From the NCBI RefSeq assembly GCF_001949145.1, contig NW_019091355.1, positions 1,328,135-1,392,134 on the forward strand: DNA of 64,000 nucleotides, written 5' to 3'. Source of the DNA: Acanthaster planci (taxonomy: Eukaryota; Echinodermata; Asteroidea; Valvatida; Acanthasteridae). The position numbers and the translations under genes were made by a program. Shown piece by piece: positions 37,823 through 50,160 of the stretch (positions within the stretch are counted from its first letter, which is position 1; each line of letters opens with the position of its first letter). The notes beneath the pieces are model-generated. The model did not search any database and was not told the origin of the DNA. It worked only from the letters and a program-made list of their open reading frames with translations.

Positions 37823-40117
37823 TTCTATTAATTAGCTAAAACACAATCACAGTAGGCAAGTTGACTGCAAAACTCTTGAGGGATAATTTGTGGAATTCCG
37901 TACCACATTACGGAATTGCATCAAACACTTTGACGCTGCTTGTGATATAGTATTAGCAAATTAAACAAGGGAAGACATACCTCCGTCTGCTAAGCTTAGG
38001 TAGGGCAGTGGCGAACCGGCGACTGCATTTCACCTGATCTCATTACATCACATTTACTCAAAATGTACTATCACTTTTTAAGAAGAGGCAACAAATGGAC
38101 AACTTTCGTAGTTTCGCTCATGGTCTCTTTCTACGCAGACTGACAGAAGATGAGCAGCCTTCGTCTTATCATATGAGTTGCTCATGTATTCTTTTCGTGC
38201 ATATTATACACGTAGACAGGTGTACACGATGGCATCGAAAATTCCCCCGAAGTGGAAGATCGAAGGCAGAGACGATTGCCCTCCGGAAAGCATCTTCCAT
38301 CTCCTTGCATTCTACGAGATTTAAAACTGTTTTCAGACATAACGGTTATAGAGAATCCTATCGCTACAACTTCAGAAATCTCAGGTATCGCCAATTCGAT
38401 CTACAACCATCCGTCCGAGGAGGCGTGATGCATGCAGCCGTGTTGTATTCATAGAGAAATTATCTTGGCAGTAGGCCATCGGTACGCTTTACACGTCCCG
38501 CGTACAGGGAAAGTCTAAATACCCAGTCCTTATTTAGACTGGCCACCTATTTAAGGCTTGTGTACATTATGTCGAGGCTGATGGCAGTAAAATATTTGCC
38601 AATCCGTGACACAAATGTTTTATCACTAGACTTTTTGCACGTGTTAAGCCCACGGGCCATGTCTTATGTAGTCACTCATTCCTTGCGAATAAAACAGAGA
38701 CAGGAAAAGCAGTTTGGGTGATAAACGGTAGAGCAACATTGAACCTTGACTATTGGCCTATGTTACAATGTCCCCGTTCGTATCATATTCCCATTGGATG
38801 AGGCATATCCTAATGTATTTCTCAAAAACAAATCAGACAAATTAACTTTGCTGGAAATTGATATTCGCACGGAAAATGGTCAGATAACTGTGCACCAACC
38901 TTGCATACCAAGTGTGGACCTGTGAACAAAAGATGTCCACACAATGCAGGAAGGGAAGACCTTTTATGGACCTACCCACGTAAACGAGAGGTTTCTCCTT
39001 ATATAAAAAGGAGTTTAGAAGTATTTGGGATTTAGGGTCATCCGTCATAAAAGGAAGGGGAACGGTCAAGGAAACCTTTGACAAAAATCCAAATCATGTT
39101 CCCAGCTCAAGAAAAATGAGTTTTTTACTGAGTTTTCTTAACTGCAAGAAAACAAAGGAATGTGCACACTGAGTTTGTAACGTAAATGCTTGCAGGTGCA
39201 TAGATGTGGTTGTCACAAAGCCTTAAAAGGCACAGTTAAGAATTTTAGTCTTAATGGACAATTTCAGAGCACGATTCGGGTGAAGAATTCTTTCAAAAAA
39301 CATTTTTTCATTTGAAGGTTTTGAAAATTTGATTAAAAATGAGCAGATGTGGATCCTTTGAGATATTAATGAATTCTTTTTGAAATTAAAAGTTACAAAC
39401 CGCCAACTTTTCATACGCCGAAAACCGAACGTCCTACAATGTGTCAAGCCGCGTTGCTGATTGCTTATAGGCCCCACTCTAATCTTGCGCTTTTGTCTGA
39501 ATTTATGACACTGACTGTGACATACGAATTCACCATCTTAGCCAGGGGGTGCAAAGTGACAAAATGCTGGAGGCTGGAGACTTTCAAAGAAGTATTGGGG
39601 CGCTAACCAAAGCAAAATTGGGACAGCAAAATGGATTCCTAGTGGAAAACTGGGGTGCCGAAAATACAACATAATTTCGAACCGGAACGGTTGGAAATGG
39701 TCGAGAAAGGTTTGAATAATGCGTTACAAAGCATTCCAAACACACACTACAAACATTGCTAATATGTACTCGTCACAAATGCAAGAATGATAATCAGTAT
39801 TTCAAAAATATCCCGTCGTTGAATACTTCTGAAATTAAAATGAAAATTTCAAAATATACATTATATTGTTGGTTTCCCCAAAACTTTACCTGATTGAGTT
39901 TTGTGAGTCTGCTTACTCTGGATTTTCCATTCTTTTGAAATTGATAGTTCTATTCAGTTGGCCAAGGCGTGTCGAGAATATCGGGAAAAGCCCCTTGGCT
40001 GGTCATCAAACGGGCCTATTTGGGTCAATCCACGCGCGTGATACGGCATACCCGCCCCTCCAACGGGAACCTTACCACATATCCCGATCATGACGTGCTG
40101 TTATTAAATTTCCTCCC

Positions 40118-40526
40118 NNNNNNNNNNNNNNNNNNNNNNNNNNNNNNNNNNNNNNNNNNNNNNNNNNNNNNNNNNNNNNNNNNNNNNNNNNNNNNNNNNN
40201 NNNNNNNNNNNNNNNNNNNNNNNNNNNNNNNNNNNNNNNNNNNNNNNNNNNNNNNNNNNNNNNNNNNNNNNNNNNNNNNNNNNNNNNNNNNNNNNNNNNN
40301 NNNNNNNNNNNNNNNNNNNNNNNNNNNNNNNNNNNNNNNNNNNNNNNNNNNNNNNNNNNNNNNNNNNNNNNNNNNNNNNNNNNNNNNNNNNNNNNNNNNN
40401 NNNNNNNNNNNNNNNNNNNNNNNNNNNNNNNNNNNNNNNNNNNNNNNNNNNNNNNNNNNNNNNNNNNNNNNNNNNNNNNNNNNNNNNNNNNNNNNNNNNN
40501 NNNNNNNNNNNNNNNNNNNNNNNNNN
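40118..40526. other. Assembly gap, 409 N
   Basis: A continuous run of N. Open frames that cross it have no meaning. Its true length may differ from the stated one. Confidence 0.99.
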
Positions 40527-43500
40527 TTTGATATGGGGTCACTGAAGTGTCCGTTACTTCGCTGATCCGGAGCAAGGGAGAACAGTCGATATCTGACAGG
40601 CGAAACTCGATATTTATGACTGCCACTGAAGTAGGTATGGGACGCATGGATTTTTTGGCTCAAGGTTTCGCCTTTGCAATCACCCATGACGTCTGAGGCA
40701 AGTTTTGCATCATTTTGTCCAATCAGAGCACGCAGTTCCCTCTCTCACAGAAGTGCTCTGTCTGCTCGCGGTTGCCGCGTACGTTCTTAAAATTGGAAAT
40801 GTACGGGAATTTCGAGGAGTTTTAGACACTTATTGCTGATCGAACGAGCTTCGAATGCAAGGGTCGACTTGGTCTCATGAGCCTGGTTAAACCCCAGTTG
40901 TGTCAATGGTCAATTCAGTATTTCAGCTTGGCACGTGAATACCCAGATTCTATCATGTACCGATTCACAAACTGCAAACTTCATATCGGGTACCAAAGTA
41001 ATTAAACACGGGTTTTCAGTTAGTCCACATTCGGGTCAGTCTATCAATTTGGGGTCCAAAACTGTCCATTCTTGAGTCCCTGTTACACCTGACCTGTGTA
41101 ATTAGACATGGAAATATTACCTCAGTTGATTTCATACTATTTCTGTTTGTTTGGTAGGTAATTTGCATTATTTCATGACTCTTGGAAATTAGAAAATGTC
41201 TTCTGAACTTACAAAATCACATGTCAAAATAATGTGACAGCTAGGGTCACCCAAAAAATTGGACCCCAAATTTATAGAATGATAAAAACACTGGATAGCA
41301 CTGTTCAAATTTGAATCAATTCTTATGCTCCTAAAAAGTTTTTCCTTTGTAAAAAAAGTACAGAATGTGGCTTCTGTAAGGATATCCCGCACGTGGACTT
41401 AATTGCAAAAGCCTCTGGGTGTGTCAGGGTGAAAAAGTGTCAAATAGTTGTTTTTCACATGGCTACACTGAATATAACATATCTTACTGAAATAACAAAC
41501 AGGCTTATTTTGATCCCGTTTTAAGGAACGTGAACTGAGTAAGATCGACACTAAGAGTGGTGTGATTTTGTTTTCACTCACAGCGCCCATGGGTCGATAG
41601 CAAGAGACTGGTTTCAACAACAGAAGTTCACAAACTATGCATCTCGATTCCCCAGATTCATATCTGGGATCGACTTGTTTCATTCCGTTGTGGATTTTGC
41701 CCTCGATTCCCTTCTAAATGCAAAGGCCTATCAAGAACGATCCTGTAAATGTCATATACCAATATTCCTCACTTACACCCACTCCCTCAAATTTAAATCC
41801 CCCTTGGATTTGTGCGACTTACGCGAGAAGGGGATTCGAGAGAAGAAGCCGAATTTGCGGACTTCGGAGGCGATTTCGTTGGTTGTTTGAATTCACATTG
41901 GTGTAATGACCCATCTGAATGCAAAAGCACACTGTACGCATCTCCAAACTGCAAGGGTAGAAGACTAGTAGCGATTGAGTTGCTGCAACGTGGAGGTTTC
42001 AAATGCCAGGGACCACTGCCGCTGCGCCCCCGGTCTACTGTCAGTGGTACAACTTGAAAGATCACACAGTCCTTTTCAAAACGTACGCCGGATACTATAT
42101 TGGCGTTTGGAGTGCGTTGTAATAAATATGCGGGCGATCCCGAGGTTAGTTCTGGTTGAAATCACCACGTTGAGCCATCAAAAGACGAAAGAAAGACCAC
42201 TCCTAATGTTTTACAAATGTTGTTCACCACTTTAAAACCTTCTCTTGGATGAGATAAAATTTCCTTCTTTATGAGCAATGAGTTCTTGGTACACTAAGTA
42301 AAACAACTCGAATCGTCTTCTGTAAACCCACCAGGGAAAAGGTCATGTAACACAGTTTGGTAAAATATAGCCCTCGCCTGTCTTTATCTCCACGACTAAT
42401 GAGCTCTCAGTTTCCCACAAGAAACTAGTTCAGTACTACCGGATTAGATCTCTATGAGATGATACATATCAAAAGCTTGATCGTTCACCACCATTCGTCG
42501 TTTATTTATATGCCAAACGATAATTTGATCCAAGGGATATGAGGATTCGTGGCCAAAAAACAAGCAGTTTTCAACAGATATCCGAAAAATTTCGATCGTA
42601 GGTAATCAGGAGTTATTTCGTCGGTTTTTTTTCTACGAGAACGAGACAGTTTATAAAATGAACATGGTGGCCATAAAGAAAACCCTCGAAAATCGTTTAC
42701 CAAAATACCAAACTGTCTATTAGCTACTTTACAAAACTGACAGACTGAGTGCTCATTTTGATAAAAGGAAATAAGTACTTGAGTAGAATTAGACGAGATG
42801 ACTTATTCAAGGAGAGCAAAATCTTGTCCCAGATATTTTCTCGCTTGACCTAATATCGACTGAATATGTACTCCACGTTAGTCCATACGTCCTGCCAAGT
42901 GCAGCACGAACCAAATCCGTATATCTAATCAAAATCTCCTTCCACATACGCACGCACCAGTTGTCTAAACCCGCACAGGTGGTGTGGTGATATTAAAGTA
43001 ACGATACCGTACTGCATAAGGCTCTTTGATTACACAGGTTCTGAATTTCATCCTTTCGTAAATACCACTGGCTACCGTTTCCACTATTCCGAGAAAAAAT
43101 ACACCGGATTTCTCTGCAGGAAAATCGGTATTTTCAGTTGCAGCAAATGCGAAACAGTTTAAGCTAAGTTACTGTTTTCTATCTTATTACTGTAGCTCTA
43201 CACTAAGGGGTTTAAAACTGTTCAGAAACCTGTAACAAACGTGCATGCAGGATGAAGAAACACTTGATTATACAGATTAAACGTAGAAACGACTTGTCTG
43301 TTGAAGCTAAAGATTGTTGTCCATAAAAGTTGCATATCCAAAACTAAAAAGGGTTAAACAAAAACATAGGCTTACTTTTACCGGAATTGTTATCATTACT
43401 TTGCTTCTGTTTACATGCCATAATTGCACTACTTCCTCACTGGCCGAGGTTACCTTGCTTCAAGGGCTAAGGGCTGATGACTGTGATTCTTACGGTATGG

Positions 43501-43679
43501 GTTACATTTACATTACCAGCCTGATGAGCACACCTTGCTTTGAATCATTATGGTACCGGCTTGGGTTCATTATTACGTCAGCTCGGGCTCCTTAGGGTAC
43601 AAATTTGGCCTTTTATGGTATAGTTTCAGCCCATTATGATCCCTTTTCGGAATTATTGTCTTGTCAGTTTAACAGGGCG

Positions 43680-43694
43680 TTGTGTGTGTGTGTG
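43680..43694 (+). repeat. (TG)7 microsatellite
   Basis: Uninterrupted dinucleotide run in intergenic DNA. Confidence 0.85.
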
Positions 43695-45724
43695 TTTTCT
43701 TGCATTGACGAGGCTACACTCCCTTTTTGACGATCATTCTTTGATACGGTCTAGGTTTTGGCCCTTCATACCAGTTCATGCCACATCATGATACAACGTC
43801 ATGCATATGATGTGCCTATAGCAGTGTTTGAGCATACGTGTACGTATTATTCTGGACGAATCGCGTCGGGGTAAGTTTGGATTCGCGCTTCCATCACCAC
43901 AGCAAGGAACACATGCTCACAGTATGGCTTGGACACAACTGTTCTGCCAGTTGGAGCTCTATCTTGTGGAGTATGAGTCAGGTTAGAATTCGGTGCAATG
44001 CTGTGAATGCCAATGTCTTCAACAACATTTTAATGTTTTGCGTTACGATACGGGCGACATTCTGGGCGTACACACTTGTCTCACGTTGGTAAAATACTTA
44101 TGTTATCAACACGACTGGAAGGCTGGTGAAACAATCTATAAACGCACATACGCATTAAAACTAATCTCAAATACATGTCTTTCTCAGTTATGAGTGCATG
44201 CACTACGCTGGTTTTTACTTTAGATTATGTCGTTTTGGTTTTAAAAAGACCTCATAAACAAGGGTTATTAACACCTTAGTTTGTGCAGTTTGATAGTTGG
44301 AAGGAGACGGACGAAAACAGTAAAAACCAGAATATGGTTAACGGCAGTTTCGATTCAAAATGAACAGTGAAAGAACGAAACGCCTTGGTAGGACCATTCA
44401 ACCGAGAGAGACGTTATGGCAACATTCTGTCGAACCACTCCGAAAGGTATCAAAGCAATCACTGCACATAGAAATGAACTTAAAATGAAAAATAATATGT
44501 GATAGAAAATAAACATGCTTCCTGAAAACAGGATATGATTACTCCAGGCAAGGACTGCTATTCTACTGTGTGTTAATTATTAAGTGGTATTTGCTGGAGA
44601 AATGTCGGCATATGATCCAGTGGTCAATCATCCGGTTAGGCCTACTGTAAACTCGAGAACATTATCACTTACTGGTGTATAGTTAAAAAAAACAGTATAA
44701 AAGAAGACCAAAAAAAACCCCCACAAAACAAACAAACAAATAAAAAACAAATAACGAATAAAACAAAAGAAAAACACCCTCAGCAATCCCCAGACTTGAC
44801 ACTGGCTGGAGCGCTTGAAATTTACATACCTATACGTGGCTCGAGATAGCTTTACAACGCTTACCAAAATGATATGTCAATGCAACGGCATAATAACAGG
44901 GTGAATGATACATTTAAATTGAAGGCAAGCTATTGCTTTCAACCGATTCTTGGGATGATGTTGAAGTGAATTCACTGAATAACGAAGGCTTTTAAAAGAG
45001 CTTACCTTGTCTCAATGTGCGCAGGGGAAAAAGGTGTGACCGATAGAAACCAACAATGCCCCAGCTGTCAGCTTAAATTACCTTTGACGATTAAAGTGCG
45101 CTTATTAACACCCAAACTGGAATGAAGGATTTAATTGGATAACGATGATGGCATGAGAATTCCTTTAAATCCAGTGGCGCATATAAATTGCTCTGCTTTA
45201 AAGGTGGGTCCGTCGGGAACACTGCTCGTTAGCATTCTGGCAATGGGCCTGATGCAAGCGTCAGTTTTAACGCCGCAGAGCGCGTGCGAGCAATGAGTTG
45301 ACTTAAGTGTACGTTGAAATATAATGTAATCGAAAACAAATAACGGGTAGTTGGTGGCAGACAGTTGGTGGCTTTCGGCCATGGAAAATATTCGATTCAA
45401 TCCATTTTACCTACATGGATTTGTCTAGGAGATGACAAACCAAATACAAGCTATGAATCTTGAAAAAAAATGGAAGCGATGAATTATTTTTCCTATAAAC
45501 CATGATAGTTTGTTAACTTAATTCCATTTTCGTTGTGTCTTTGTTTTTGTTTTTAAAAATCGAGAGATGTTTAAATATACTTACCTTTGGCCACAGTAGT
45601 ATATTTTGAAACACTAACGGAAAATGAAAATTTTAGAAGTTCTGTCATAAAAGCCGTAAAATCTTTGAAAAAAAGTCAATGATTTGAGAAAGAAACTTGA
45701 AGAAACGTGACGCTCTAGTTCAAA

Positions 45725-46156
45725 ATGAATGCACCGGCTGGAAACTTTTTGAATGCAGTCTTTCCTGCCATAAACTTCGGCAGAGAAGGGTGGATGTGCA
45801 TAAAGAGCAATTGTGATGGCCTCTTATTCGCTTACAATGCGCTTGAATTGACAGCAGACTCAACTGCCACGCTGCCCGGATCAAGCGCGCTCACTCTCTC
45901 CCCCCGCATTTATTTACTCAAGCGGTGGTTTCACACTGGCGTGCCACAGTCGCCACGAACTATATACAATTTGAGCTACCACGGAGGACTGGGCTTAGTC
46001 GACACCAACCACATTTCTATTCCAGATGGCCGAGATGAACTCACTGGAGTGTTGTACACATATGAACGAACATATGGTCAAACGTGGCAACCAGCATTTC
46101 AGTTAACGGAGGTGATCAATACGGACGACGTTTTTTATGTTCCTCTGTCCCAGTAA
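45725..46156 (+). CDS. Unrecognised intronless open frame, 143 codons, doubtful
   Basis: I do not recognise this protein. It starts with ATG three codons after an in-frame TAG and ends at TAA (46154-46156). Composition is balanced, without low-complexity runs, and local GC content is higher than in the flanks. It has no signal peptide, no membrane span and no motif that I can name. A chance open frame of this length is expected a few times in 64 kb of six-frame translation, so the case for a gene is weak. A retrocopy or a captured mobile-element gene is possible. Confidence 0.22.
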   Translation: MNAPAGNFLNAVFPAINFGREGWMCIKSNCDGLLFAYNALELTADSTATLPGSSALTLSPRIYLLKRWFHTGVPQSPRTIYNLSYHGGLGLVDTNHISIPDGRDELTGVLYTYERTYGQTWQPAFQLTEVINTDDVFYVPLSQ

Positions 46157-47169
46157 AGTCGTCCACTGGTATGTAATGTTCAAGCAGGGAGCAAGCAACA
46201 GACACGACGGTCAAGAGTCCAACCCTAAACGCATAGCAGCCGAGAACACGGAAGCAAAACAACACCTTCAATTTGTAGCGAGGCGAAGAAACCGCGAGCT
46301 CCACTTCTCGGCCCTTAGTGTTGTCGACACCGCATAGACAGTTGACCGCTTTCTAATGCCGACACTGATCCAGCCGGGTTGAATTTTGCATGTGGCCAAG
46401 CCACTCCACTCTGGAGGTTTGACAAGAGATCATGCTACCTACACATATCCATGAGCAAACAGTTTCGGGAGTCGAGCGTTCATTACAGTCCAGGGTGAAT
46501 CATGACACGCCAGTTGATGAAAGCAGCTACGTTGATAGCGCCCAATGAAACGGACAAGAGCACTTTAACCTATCAACCACTTCAATCTGACAACTAACGA
46601 TTTTTAGAGTCTATTACATCAACCATAGAAGCAGCATAGCCTTAAAACCTTACACACAACTTTAGAACACAAAATAATGTAATCCCTTGGAGGGATGCAA
46701 AAAAAGGACCATACACTGCGAGAGGAAGCAAAAATGTGATGACAAACATAATTCCATTCGTGTGCCTTGTATCTACATTGCAAGAAAAGTGCAGCATCTC
46801 CCTGATTTTATGGGACTGCATCTGTTTGAGTCTGTTTAGGCCAAAATATATCATTTTTATTTACGGTGTAAGAGTGCTGTTATGCGGACATTCAGCATAA
46901 TAGATGCAGTGATGTTTGGATAGCAACAGACGTTTCAGCAGGCCCAAGCCCATGAGAGGTAACCAAAATATACGACGGCTCCCACGGGACACCGAAACTG
47001 GGCATTTCTTTTTGCAGTTGGTCAGTTGTTTGCCCTGTGAAACATATTTCTGCGACTCTATGATTAGCTACCGTGCTTATCGTGATTTTGTAAAACGATG
47101 TCTCCTAATTGTGAAATAGGCAATTACGTACGAGGCTGTAAAGAAATTTAAGGTGTCGTTAAAATGTCC

Positions 47170-47239
47170 CCAATACCGCATTGAATACTTGATATTGTTC
47201 ATGTCCAATACCGCATTGAATACTTGATATTGTTCATGT
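47170..47239 (+). repeat. 35-bp tandem duplication, two identical copies
   Basis: A 35-base unit beginning CCAATACCGCATTG occurs twice head to tail, with the second copy starting at 47205. The copies are identical, so the duplication is recent or an assembly artefact. Confidence 0.9.
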
Positions 47240-47339
47240 CCACTGATGAGGGCCTCCTTAGAACAAAGCTTCTTTCCCAAAGTTACTTCCCATCAAATAG
47301 CACGGGGGTGTAATCGTACACGCTCTCCAAATCTCAAGC

Positions 47340-47720
47340 ATTTAAACGTAAAAACGGCCGTCTTGTGACAGGCAGCAGCTTGCGAATACCTCATAATTAG
47401 ACCTGATTGTCTTTAAGACAGAGCCAGGAATTTCCGACCACGTGCCAAGTAGAGCCATTGCTGCGTGTCTAAGATTAGACGGATGATAAATGGCCCAAGT
47501 ATGGCCAGATGTCAGAAGTACTCTGCTACTAAATCTGGGCAATTAGAGGGGGTTCCATCAGAAAGGGTCCGTCTGCGTCTTTACAAAATGATGCCAATAA
47601 ACAGGTCAAATGACGGAATACATTACTACTGACGGACGCAGCTGGACCGAATCACCGCTTGCTTCTTTCGATAACAGAGAGAGCAATTCACAAGCCCACT
47701 CAGAAGCATGAATATTGGCA
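47340..47720. promoter_or_regulatory. Possible cis-regulatory module
   Basis: About 380 bases with clustered known binding words: CATAATTAG and CAATTAG (homeodomain), AAGATTAGA (Otx/Gsc-type TAATCT), AATAAACA (Fox) directly beside AGGTCA (nuclear-receptor half-site), GATAA and CACGTG (47440s). GC content is above the flanks. The block lies far from any recognised gene. This is motif clustering only. Confidence 0.25.
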
Positions 47721-48179
47721 TGGAGTCACATCATGATCGGACACATGAGAAAAAGTGCAAGGGGAATTACGGGCAGAGAATGATTTAGGACATATTGCAG
47801 GACTTGCTCTCATACGTCAAAGGTGTAGAAAAAATAGAATGTTTCGCATAAGCGATTCATGCAGGTATAAAATTTTCTTATTGTCTGACAGTCCATCATG
47901 ATTATCAGCTTCATCAAAGGTACGATAAAGCAGAGATACAAATGAACTCACTTGACATTTTAAGCTCTTGTCTGAGATTACAATACCGCAGCTTTGCTTT
48001 TGAATACAAAATTTCTTTAATCTCAATTCTGCAAGAAAATACATTGCACCTACCTTTAAGCCATCGATTTTGCTCATATCGAAAGCTGTCACTTGTTAAA
48101 CAATTCAGCTGAAATTTTTCATTTCATCACCCATCATTTTCATCTTTCGACATTACATGTATTAGAGCTGCAGTGACGT

Positions 48180-48600
48180 TAGGGGATTTCATAAAGTGGC
48201 CGAAACAGGACCGCTTGGGACGACTTGAAGCTAGTTCGGGGGGCCTCTGTGGACGGCAGAGCTGGAAAGGGGTGTCACCTTGACATTAATCGATGGGCCG
48301 TGCCTACGTCCACTTGTGCAGCGCGCCACAATTAGGGTTAACGCAGCGGGCCGTCATGCGTAGCACGTCCGTCGGCTCGCCTCGGCCCCGTGGTTTCCGC
48401 AAGCCTCCTCGCGCCAAGTAAAAAGATGACGAATTGAGAAGACTCGATGAGAGGCACCGAGGGAGGTCTCAATGACCAAACGGTATCGGCCGGGAAAAGA
48501 GGCCTAGTGGAAATACATCATTTGTCTCGCCGATACTGTGGCCAACCTCGGTGGGCGGCCTTAACCGTTCCATGCAAACACACGAAGAAAGTGTATCAAA
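48180..48600. promoter_or_regulatory. GC-rich island in AT-rich spacer, function unknown
   Basis: About 400 bases are distinctly GC- and CpG-rich compared with surrounding DNA. No open frame with family likeness was found. It contains GGTGTCACCT (T-box-like) followed by TTAATCGATG. It could be a promoter or enhancer of an unseen gene, or a non-coding RNA locus. Confidence 0.25.
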
Positions 48601-48888
48601 GGTTGAGGAGTATGTTTAACTCACAAGATTCTTAACCCTCATTGCTTCAAGACATGATAAAAATCAATCTTAAAGTCGACTTCATTACAGAAGAGGGTTT
48701 CATGTTTCTAGTGTCTGGTGTTTTTGTGGTATATAATGCGTGCCATCCATGTCTAAGAACATTAATCTTAGATATCCATTGATAAGAAATTGCATGTAGA
48801 GGAGCCCTTCCATCTGCGCGTCAACACTTGGCCAAGCGTTGCGTATCCGTCATCGCTTCTAGGCGAAGTTGACGGCCGAACGCAACGC

Positions 48889-49090
48889 ACGTGTGTTATG
48901 TTAATGGATTCAATTTGTGTGTCCGTGAACGTCAAACGCATGAACGCATCGTATACGCAGCTCACCCCAAAAACGTACATACGGAAAGGCGCCTTTATGT
49001 TAATGGGTCGATTTTCGTGTCTGTGAAAGTGAAACGCACGAACGCATCGTGTACGCAGCGCACCCCAAAACATTCATTATAGAAAGGCGC
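48889..49090 (+). repeat. Diverged tandem duplication, unit about 98-99 bp
   Basis: The segment from about 48893 (TATGTTAATGG...) is repeated from about 48992 with several substitutions. Shared blocks are TATGTTAATGG, AACGCATCGT.TACGCAG, CACCCCAAAA and GAAAGGCGCC. The near-99-base unit keeps frames open on both strands, which explains overlapping short open frames here. Confidence 0.8.
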
Positions 49091-49894
49091 CCTTTAGGCA
49101 CCTAACTCAAAGGAAATATCTGAACAGCATTAAGTTACCTACAGGCATACAGCTAAGGCCTATTGAACAACTCGTTACTAGTCAATCTGTAGATAATACT
49201 ATGATAAAGATTTAAAATGCTATGCCATACAGAAAGTTACGAGCAGATTGCCTGATGTATTCGCCACTTATGACACAGATAAGTACAACCAAATTAATCT
49301 GTCAATCTACGTATTAAACGGAAGGTCGAGTCGCCCATGTAAAGGCCCTTTCTCGAAATAACAGCACTTTAAACGTGAACATTTGAGTCCGCGATGAACG
49401 TCAGCAAATAAACTCTGGACCACACACATAAAAGACGGCAGAGGAATGATATTTAATACCCATCCCCGATCGGTGGAGTTACCTGCCATTCGTCAAGCCT
49501 TTGTTTTAACTGGAAAGCCAAATATTTGGGCGAGAGTTTTCCAAGTGCTCGTTCGGATGTACGACATAATTAGAGTTTACTGCTGGGGCAAATCCAGAAA
49601 ACCAGCATTTTTACTGGAATATTGGAATGTTGAAGATAGGTTGACTTGGCTGTCTCCTATTTCTCCCTGAGGAAAACAACATAATTAGCTGGGGACGACG
49701 GACTGCACAGTGTGAATTAAAAAATTCCGCAGTTAGTGCATTTCGGAAAGATGACACCCCTTTCCATTTCGCTACTGTTAGTGGATTACCATCTCATTAC
49801 CAAATATATTCAAATTGGAGACAGCTTGAAAGTCCAAAGCTCGGTCAGTCCGAAAACAGAAAATAGTTAAAGAGTGCGAAGGATGAATTGACCC

Positions 49895-50160
49895 CGGTTC
49901 GGACTATGATCCGACCTTTTCATAGGTTATGATAATGAACCTTAGACTGCAGGATAACCGTATTTTAAGTTCGGCCAACAGAATCTTCGCACCAATCAAC
50001 CTTTGGACTAGCAGACATTCGGACTATCGCGTCAAACGGTCAGATGAAAGAACCCGTATTGTATCTTCGGCCTAATGAACCCTGTGTGAAGGGAGCTTAA
50101 TGCGTTCCAACTATCAAAGTTTTTCGAACCACTGGACTGAGGGACCTCGGACAATTGGGA
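49895..50160 (+). repeat. Decayed minisatellite with CGGACTA / GAACCTT words
   Basis: About 260 bases repeat short phrases such as TTCGGACTA, GACTAGCAG, AATGAACCTT, CAACCTTTGG and CGGCCTAATGAACC at roughly 18-24-base spacing. The pattern is that of an old tandem array in which units have drifted apart. It has no coding potential. Confidence 0.45.

Larger units (their letters stand above)
29401..40117. other. Gene-poor spacer left of the assembly gap
   Basis: No exon with convincing family match or splice support was found on either strand. Open frames up to about 125 codons occur but look random. Local structures noted are a hairpin at 32239-32274, a possible relic of an extracellular-domain exon at about 34400-34530, and a POU-dimer palindrome at 37811-37822. 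Confidence 0.5.

Noticed and set aside
38095-38454. 119-codon plus-strand open frame
   Set aside because: No recognisable domain and no splice or composition support.
39969-40687. Open frames of about 190-200 codons across the gap
   Set aside because: They consist almost wholly of N and are artefacts of the gap.
41675-42057. Overlapping short open frames with a Cys-containing stretch
   Set aside because: Two different frames without a convincing splice junction between them; no domain match.
43314-43595. 93-codon open frame with a hydrophobic stretch resembling a signal peptide
   Set aside because: The hydrophobic stretch is internal, the length is within chance, and no mature-protein motif is seen.
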